Source of the DNA: Kluyveromyces lactis
Taxonomy: Eukaryota > Ascomycota > Saccharomycetes > Saccharomycetales > Saccharomycetaceae
Assembly (NCBI RefSeq): GCF_000002515.2
Contig: NC_006041.1
Span: 1,364,001-1,428,000, forward strand
Direction: 5' to 3'
DNA length: 64,000 nt
The position numbers were made by a program, and so were the translations under genes. A model generated the notes under the pieces. That model was not told where the DNA came from. It ran no database searches and was given only the letters and a program-made list of their open reading frames with translations. Every line of letters starts with the position of its first letter. Within the stretch, counting starts at the first letter, position 1. Shown here piece after piece: positions 58,749 to 64,000 of the stretch.

Positions 58749-59142
58749 AATTTTTTCCGAGATCTCTCGAGCTGCATTTCCAGTAATTTGGAAATTCGAT
58801 TTCTTCAGATCTATTGATAACTCTTCGACAATCAGAAACCGTGATTTACAGGTCCAACATCAAGTCCCAAGCATTGATCCCGGGGTAGTTCTTTGCGATA
58901 TAGTACCGAGCATCACGGTGTGTCTTTTTTCCCTCTTATTTCTGGTGTTTATTGGCCTGGGTTTAGAGGCTTCGTTGAATTAGTTTTATTTTAACGTGTT
59001 AGTGAATCATAAAAGAGACACGATTAGTTAACTGCTCTGCTGATACCCATTGTTTTAGTACAAAAGCCGTTACTGTTCGTATTTGGATTCGTTTCTGATC
59101 CTTCCATTCGTTTTCATACTTTATCTGCCAAGAAATATTATC

Positions 59143-61209
59143 ATGGCTACTAGTACCACTGGATCTTCTTCTACGTCGAGTTCCACTTCGACATCGACAT
59201 CCACTTCGAAAAGTTCAAAATGTACTGGTTCAAGCCAGCATTGTGAAAAGCCATCTGATTCGACTAATACTACTGCAGTGGTAGTAGCGGTCGTAGTTCC
59301 GGTAGTAGTGGTTGGACTGGTATTGATATTCATTTTGTACAAAGTATACAAGAGAAACAAGAAGGAAGAACTGGAGGACAATGATCCAGACTTTGATGGT
59401 GACGCGGAATTCTTACCGGATTTTGGACAAGAGTTTGAGATGGAACGCAACGTCGATCCTTCTGGGATGAGAATACCCTCATCAGCTACTCGTGCATTTT
59501 CGGTACAACCAAATCCTTTCAACGATGAGACCAAATCGTTCGCTTATTCTCAGAGCGCAACAAATCCATTCCAACTGCCAACTGTGACCGATGATTCCGA
59601 AACGTTAAGGAATTTTGCCAAGACTTTCCAGAATAGTGATTTTGATGGGTACAAACTTGCGACGCGTTCTGCTTCTCAAATATCTATCTCGAGACCCACG
59701 TCAGCGGCAGGTGGGTCTGTCCCTAATAATGGGAACATTCAACTGTCGAATTTGTCAAAGTTCTCCACAGTTTCGAATGGTAATAACTCTAACGGTGATG
59801 ATAAGATTTTGAAGTACAGTGAAATTGTACAGGATTCCGGTAGTCCTGCAGACGAGGACGATGACGATGACGAAGAGGACTCAAAGGATAGCGACCTATA
59901 CAGTGAGCCTAGCCCTGTTAAATATTCCAGAGGAAACGTAACACAATCTTATATTCATCAAGACCAAGAAGGGTTCCAACCAGAAGTTTCAATGCAGGAG
60001 TCCGAACGCACATCAGAGGGAATTCAATTACAGAAAAAGCCGTTCTTGGAAAATGAAGATGATGTCTACATTCAACGTGATGAAGAAGACTCCGATGAAG
60101 ATGTGGCTAGAATGAAATCGATATATCAGGTTTATTTGGATAGAAACGGTACTGTGAAAACCATTAGAGAAGGAAATCCGGTGCCCGAAGGGTTCCAACC
60201 GGTTGCAGAGTTACCGAAGGATGCATCAAACATAATTACTGAGAGCTCCAACTCCAATGAGCCTACGAATCCATCCAATATACCTGAAAATTATCAAGCC
60301 CAACCGCAACATGAGTATTACCAGAATGGCTATTCTCTTCAGCCGGAAGCCCCACAGTACCCAGAGGAAAATTATGGTAGAGGTACTCAAGCTGATGGCA
60401 ATACCCAATCACAAGATACAGCAGCGTTTGAAAATCCTAACTCGAACGCACCAAACCAATATTCAGACCCTGCGCCAAGGGTAGCGTCATCAATTTATGA
60501 CACCCAGTCTCAGTATCATAATGACCATCAACAAAATCAATACTACTACAATCATCAGTATTACGGACAGAATCAGTACGATGGAAGTTTCCCAACATAT
60601 CACAACCAAATACAGCATAATCTCCCCCCTCCTAATATGGAAAGCATCGAAGAGCTCCCACGACCATCTAATTTACCATTTAGCGGTTCCTCTCATTCGT
60701 TAACGTCATTTAAATCAAAAACCACCCTTAAGTCACCAGCAGCAGCAGCTATGACACCACAAAATAACCATAACTACAATCCAATCGACCATCCAGAACT
60801 TTATTTCCACCAAACAAACGGATCAGATTTGGGATTATCCTCAGATCAAGCCTCCAGCAATACAACACCATCACAAATTAACTCTGCAGGAAGCAAGGTA
60901 TTACCTCATCATTTGAGACAATCCGTGGTGATGACAAATCCAAACGAGTTGTCTCAAAATAACCTTTTCAAGCCAGCTGGATCATTCTCTCGTGCTGTAG
61001 CGGATTCAAGATCCAACAGTTTGATGTCAAATACTAACACTTATCAACAACAGTTACAAGACACTTATATTAAATCGAGAGTAAGCGGTATTCTTGACGA
61101 CACCGACGTTATGCATCCACCAAGCATGGGGACTATTCTACCGCACTCCGGATCGCAAGAAGATCTAAGAAAGCAGTTGGGCTCATCACACAATTACAAT
61201 GTCATGTAA
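59143..61209 (+). CDS. SKG6: Polarity and cell-wall membrane protein Skg6/Tos2
   Basis: 688 residues from the first ATG (MATSTTGSSS). The short N-terminal outside part is Ser/Thr-rich (STSTSTSTS), then a single Val-rich membrane span (about 50-70) followed by basic KVYKRNKKEE. The long cytoplasmic part is Ser/Asn/Gln-rich, with the family motif DPDFDGDAEFLPDFG right after the membrane and a conserved YQVYLDRNGTVKTIREGN segment near 350. Acidic runs occur near 260 and 325. Skg6, Tos2 and Zrg8-type proteins localise to polarised growth sites. This gene is the pre-WGD counterpart of YHR149C (SKG6) and YGR221C (TOS2). It is convergent with IMP3. Confidence 0.88.
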   Translation: MATSTTGSSSTSSSTSTSTSTSKSSKCTGSSQHCEKPSDSTNTTAVVVAVVVPVVVVGLVLIFILYKVYKRNKKEELEDNDPDFDGDAEFLPDFGQEFEMERNVDPSGMRIPSSATRAFSVQPNPFNDETKSFAYSQSATNPFQLPTVTDDSETLRNFAKTFQNSDFDGYKLATRSASQISISRPTSAAGGSVPNNGNIQLSNLSKFSTVSNGNNSNGDDKILKYSEIVQDSGSPADEDDDDDEEDSKDSDLYSEPSPVKYSRGNVTQSYIHQDQEGFQPEVSMQESERTSEGIQLQKKPFLENEDDVYIQRDEEDSDEDVARMKSIYQVYLDRNGTVKTIREGNPVPEGFQPVAELPKDASNIITESSNSNEPTNPSNIPENYQAQPQHEYYQNGYSLQPEAPQYPEENYGRGTQADGNTQSQDTAAFENPNSNAPNQYSDPAPRVASSIYDTQSQYHNDHQQNQYYYNHQYYGQNQYDGSFPTYHNQIQHNLPPPNMESIEELPRPSNLPFSGSSHSLTSFKSKTTLKSPAAAAMTPQNNHNYNPIDHPELYFHQTNGSDLGLSSDQASSNTTPSQINSAGSKVLPHHLRQSVVMTNPNELSQNNLFKPAGSFSRAVADSRSNSLMSNTNTYQQQLQDTYIKSRVSGILDDTDVMHPPSMGTILPHSGSQEDLRKQLGSSHNYNVM

Positions 61210-61472
61210 AGGGAGCATTATTTCCCTTTGTTTTACCATTCTGTTTTTTTAGACCTCTTTTGGAGTCTTGTTGAATACAATCCTTACGTGTTTATATGCA
61301 TTATCCGGCATATCCATATACATTGGAACCGAGCTCGAAGCAAAAGATTGTAATTAGAATACTTTTTCTTATGATACATATATACCACTACTACTTACTT
61401 TCCTTTCAAATTTGTAAAATAATAGTTTTTGCCCTTTTTCCTACTTCCGAAGGCAAGTATAGCAGGATCAAT

Positions 61473-62024
61473 CTAGGCATCGTCAAAATCATCGACCGCG
61501 TTTCTATAACGTAGTACAGTCTTCTTGATCTTGGATGAATCTGTCCATGTAACGTAATCCTCCAAATTCCTTGTTACCAAATATGCTGGATCTGTAATCA
61601 AGTTAGGTCCTACTCTAACATGACCTTGTTCAATGAATTGAACGGCATCCTTGAGTGTCTGTGCCATCTTTAATCTATGCATTATTACAGGCAATCTACG
61701 ACGACAGAAAGCCGAGACTGTAACTTTATTCTCTAGTGCTGATATCTTGGATTTTGTTGAAAGAATGCCCATATGATATAGTTTCTCTAGCAAGAGCTGC
61801 TCGTGCTTGATACGGAAGGGATCTGTAGGTTGTAAAAGCGATAGCTTATGTGCCAAACGACGCACATCACCACATATTCTGTTATATTTATGATAATCCT
61901 CACGGTTCTGGATATGGTACGTACGCATCACCTGCGTATCTCTGTGGTTCTGGTCCTGTTTCCATTCGTAGAAATCGACCTTCTTGAGAAGCTTCTGCTC
62001 ATGATGTTTCAATGCTCTTACCAT
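61473..62024 (-). CDS. IMP3: SSU processome U3 snoRNP protein Imp3
   Basis: 183 residues, the same length as S. cerevisiae Imp3. Imp3 helps U3 snoRNA pair with pre-rRNA for 18S processing. The N-terminus [20 protein letters not shown] and the block [18 protein letters not shown] are typical. The S4 RNA-binding domain covers about 105-170 ([36 protein letters not shown]). A PAC plus RRPE pair lies about 140-160 bp upstream, the classic ribosome-biogenesis promoter. Divergent from MRPL6, as in YHR148W-YHR147C. Confidence 0.97.
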   Translation of the reverse strand: MVRALKHHEQKLLKKVDFYEWKQDQNHRDTQVMRTYHIQNREDYHKYNRICGDVRRLAHKLSLLQPTDPFRIKHEQLLLEKLYHMGILSTKSKISALENKVTVSAFCRRRLPVIMHRLKMAQTLKDAVQFIEQGHVRVGPNLITDPAYLVTRNLEDYVTWTDSSKIKKTVLRYRNAVDDFDDA

Positions 62025-62552
62025 ACTGTATTACCTAGTGTATCTGCTTGGAGTATCCTATCCTTATATTGGCTATGAGACCACCAAATGACTTGCTGAA
62101 CGCTCTTGAAACCACTTCAGCCTGCTATATCATTCAGTAATTGAGATGAGATGACGATGCGTAGGCGATGAGCTTGAAATTTTTCAAAAAGAAAGGGCAA
62201 AGATCAACAAGTCACGTGATGCACAGGATAATATAAGCACAAGGTATTTACTCCTGTGTTTCGACGAAGAGCAGTCTCCACATCCCATTTCGACCCAGGA
62301 GTGGCCTAGATGGTCACCAATCGAGAGTAACAGCCTAAGTATATCTTATTTAACAATCGTCAAAGCAATTAAAGTTACCCTCCCATACTATCTCACTATT
62401 AAAATTTTGATTCCAAGTGAAAAATTGGTTGAAAGACGCATAGAGATGAGTGCTGGAAGAACAGATTGATATAGACGCATTTGATCTAATATACCCAGTC
62501 ATATAGCGGCTGCAAAGTGGGCTAGACTATTTCCAGGATATACACAATTACC
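62025..62552. other. IMP3-MRPL6 divergent promoter
   Basis: About 530 bp. It has PAC and RRPE nearer IMP3 (62165-62185) and an E-box GTCACGTGAT (62211-62220) between the two genes. Confidence 0.55.
62165..62185 (+). promoter_or_regulatory. PAC and RRPE elements of IMP3
   Basis: GCGATGAGCT (62165-62174) is a perfect PAC box and is directly followed by TGAAATTTTTC (62175-62185), an RRPE-like box. The pair starts about 140 bp upstream of IMP3, a ribosome-biogenesis gene. Confidence 0.8.
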
Positions 62553-63197
62553 ATGACATTTGTTTCCAGAAGACTCTTTTCTGTGTCGGCTCTTCTGCGC
62601 TCACATATTGGTTCTTCTCCGGTGTATTTGACACCGGAGACCAAGTTGGTGGTGGAATCAATGAAACTGCCAAAGATCATCAGAAAGGGTAACAAATCTC
62701 TTAAGTTATCTCAGAACGTAACTGTATCGGGTCCTTTGGGGAAGATTGATATGGAAATCCCAGATTTCGTGGAGATAAAGCAGGATGGATCTTCGGGAAA
62801 AATCGAAGTTGCAGTGAAGGATTCTACCGACAAGACGCAAAGATCCATGTGGGGGACGGTAAGATCTCATATAAATAATCATATCACAGGCGTGAATGAG
62901 AGCCATATGGCTGTTCTGAAGTTCGTTGGTACCGGTTACAGAGCTCAATTGGAGGAAAATAACACCTTTGTCAACGTCAAAGTCGGTGCGTCGGTAAGAC
63001 AAGGCCTACCTATCCCAGAGGGAATCATAGTTAAGTCTCCGGTACCCACGTCGTTGATCGTGGAAGGTGTCAACAAGCAACAAGTGCTACTCTTCGCTGC
63101 CAACTTGAGAAAATTCCATCCTCCAGAACCATATAAGGGTAAAGGTATCTACGTTAACAATGAAACTATCAAGATCAAGGATAAGAAGATCAAATGA
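62553..63197 (+). CDS. MRPL6: Mitochondrial ribosomal protein uL6m
   Basis: 214 residues. The N-terminus [17 protein letters not shown] is a mitochondrial presequence. The L6 fold follows with [20 protein letters not shown], a domain-joining [18 protein letters not shown] segment, [12 protein letters not shown] and the family C-terminal signature [19 protein letters not shown]. It is a large-subunit protein near the sarcin-ricin loop. An E-box lies upstream. Followed by MRPL9 on the same strand, so two mitoribosomal proteins are adjacent. Confidence 0.97.
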   Translation: MTFVSRRLFSVSALLRSHIGSSPVYLTPETKLVVESMKLPKIIRKGNKSLKLSQNVTVSGPLGKIDMEIPDFVEIKQDGSSGKIEVAVKDSTDKTQRSMWGTVRSHINNHITGVNESHMAVLKFVGTGYRAQLEENNTFVNVKVGASVRQGLPIPEGIIVKSPVPTSLIVEGVNKQQVLLFAANLRKFHPPEPYKGKGIYVNNETIKIKDKKIK

Positions 63198-63539
63198 TGA
63201 CGATAGAATGATGATTATAATTATTATAATATTAAATAACATGTAAATACAGAAGCATAAACATACACTTCCAATAACCGTCAAGGGCACACTTAATTTG
63301 TGTTAAATCAGTGAGAGAACTACGTGCCGTTTTAATCACGTGATCTATAGGTAACTTTATCGATTCAAAAAATTTTCAATATCGAAACAGCTTTAACAAT
63401 TATACAGAGATGGAAACAGGTTTCAATAGAGTCTTTAAACTACATTTTAAATCCTTTACAGTTTCTCCAGCATTGCCAAGAGGTTATCTGGATTGACACA
63501 TTTGTTATCAATCGACCAGTCTTTGAAAATTGGGGAATA
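63198..63539. other. MRPL6-MRPL9 intergenic region
   Basis: About 340 bp with an ATT repeat near 63220, the E-box ATCACGTGAT (63335-63344) and a 28-codon upstream open frame (63410-63496). Confidence 0.55.
63335..63344. promoter_or_regulatory. E-box ATCACGTGAT upstream of MRPL9
   Basis: A ten-base palindrome, about 200 bp before the MRPL9 ATG. Confidence 0.5.
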
Positions 63540-64000
63540 ATGGCATTTATTGGCAGTCCTTCGTCGAAGATTTGGACAAGACTTTTCTCACAAAGTGGAG
63601 TATCGAACGGTGCCAAGTTAGTCGCACCATCCGTGGCAAGCAGCATTCATCTAGATCCTGTAGATATTAAACATTCTCCAGAAAATGCGCTAAAGAGAAG
63701 AAGATTACCTCTACGTTGTGGTGCTTTGAGTAAAAAAGTAGGGATGATGCCGTATTTCGAGAAAGAGACTGGTAAACGTATAGCAGCTACTGTACTTCAG
63801 TTGGACAATAACGAAGTTATACTACACAGAACTCCAGCTGAAAACAATTACTGGGCTTGCCAAATTGGTTATGGTAACAAGTCGCCGGAGAATGTTACCA
63901 GACAAATGTTGGGACATTTCGCTGCACATGTTGTGAATCCAAAGGAAAAAGTTACCGAGTTTAGAGTCAAGGACGAATCTGGACTACTACCAGTGGGTTC
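63540..64000 (+). CDS. MRPL9: Mitochondrial ribosomal protein uL3m (3' end outside window)
   Basis: The first ~153 residues, open to the window edge. The start at 63540 gives [20 protein letters not shown], a plausible mitochondrial presequence. The L3 family segments [31 protein letters not shown] and [20 protein letters not shown] follow. uL3m is a core large-subunit protein. In S. cerevisiae MRPL9 (YGR220C) lies next to TOS2; here IMP3 and MRPL6 come between them because the two homologous regions are interleaved. Confidence 0.93.
   Translation, partial: MAFIGSPSSKIWTRLFSQSGVSNGAKLVAPSVASSIHLDPVDIKHSPENALKRRRLPLRCGALSKKVGMMPYFEKETGKRIAATVLQLDNNEVILHRTPAENNYWACQIGYGNKSPENVTRQMLGHFAAHVVNPKEKVTEFRVKDESGLLPVG

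Larger units (their letters stand above)
58441..59142. other. U5-SKG6 intergenic region
   Basis: About 700 bp. It begins with an 11-bp hairpin (58452-58476) just beyond U5 and includes an SCB box (58741-58748) upstream of SKG6. No other gene was recognised. Confidence 0.5.

Noticed and set aside
49837-61037. Other TACTAAC sequences (49837 in MTC6, 61031 in SKG6)
   Set aside because: They lie inside continuous coding frames without a fitting 5' splice site. They show that the branch motif alone occurs by chance and are used here only as a caution for the URA2 intron call.
1-64000. Mobile elements, LTRs, viral remnants, CRISPR arrays
   Set aside because: I saw no reverse transcriptase, integrase, transposase, paired long repeats or regularly spaced repeats anywhere in the window.

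Overview
The window is budding-yeast nuclear DNA from a species that diverged before the whole-genome duplication (WGD), most likely Kluyveromyces lactis or a close relative. It has roughly 60% A+T, dense and almost intron-free genes, yeast-type tRNA and U5 snRNA genes, and proteins close to Saccharomyces cerevisiae. The 339-residue Hsv2 PROPPIN matches my memory of the crystallised K. lactis protein. All gene names rest on recalled family sequences and recalled S. cerevisiae gene order; no search was run.

Two ancestral blocks are joined here. Block A (1 to about 20.2 kb) is PBS2 (C-terminal part), TRK1, URA2, AIM23, YJL132W-like, YKR051W-like and MRS4. It interleaves genes that lie on S. cerevisiae chromosomes X (YJL128-133) and XI (YKR050-052). 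Block B (21.8-64 kb) is PEX21/18, TDA11, KEL1/2, REC104, YGR237C-like, SPG1-like, MIC26, RTT107, tRNA-Ala, SPO16, PHO81, NAS6, PHB2, SPO12/BNS1, SMI1, DIE2, MTC6, PEX28, AMA1, HSV2, PET54, U5 snRNA, SKG6/TOS2, IMP3, MRPL6 and MRPL9 (5' part). It interleaves YGR220-239 with YHR147-160. This is the double conserved synteny expected of an unduplicated genome.

The junction between the blocks (20.2-21.8 kb) is the least ordinary stretch. It holds two perfect inverted repeats, one with paired CACGTG boxes, three Reb1-type sites, and no recognisable gene.

The genes cover osmostress and potassium transport (PBS2, TRK1), pyrimidine synthesis (URA2), mitochondrial translation and structure (AIM23, MRPL6, MRPL9, PET54, PHB2, MIC26, MRS4), phosphate signalling (PHO81), peroxisomes (PEX21, PEX28), meiosis and cell cycle (REC104, SPO16, AMA1, SPO12, RTT107), polarity and cell wall (KEL1, SMI1, SKG6), ER glycosylation (DIE2), autophagy (HSV2), and ribosome and spliceosome RNA functions (IMP3, U5).

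I saw no transposon, LTR, viral remnant or CRISPR array, and no wholly new system. The best leads are a ribosome-biogenesis-type promoter with a possible 5'-leader intron far upstream of URA2, the palindromic junction, and ATCACGTGA boxes upstream of several mitochondrial genes.
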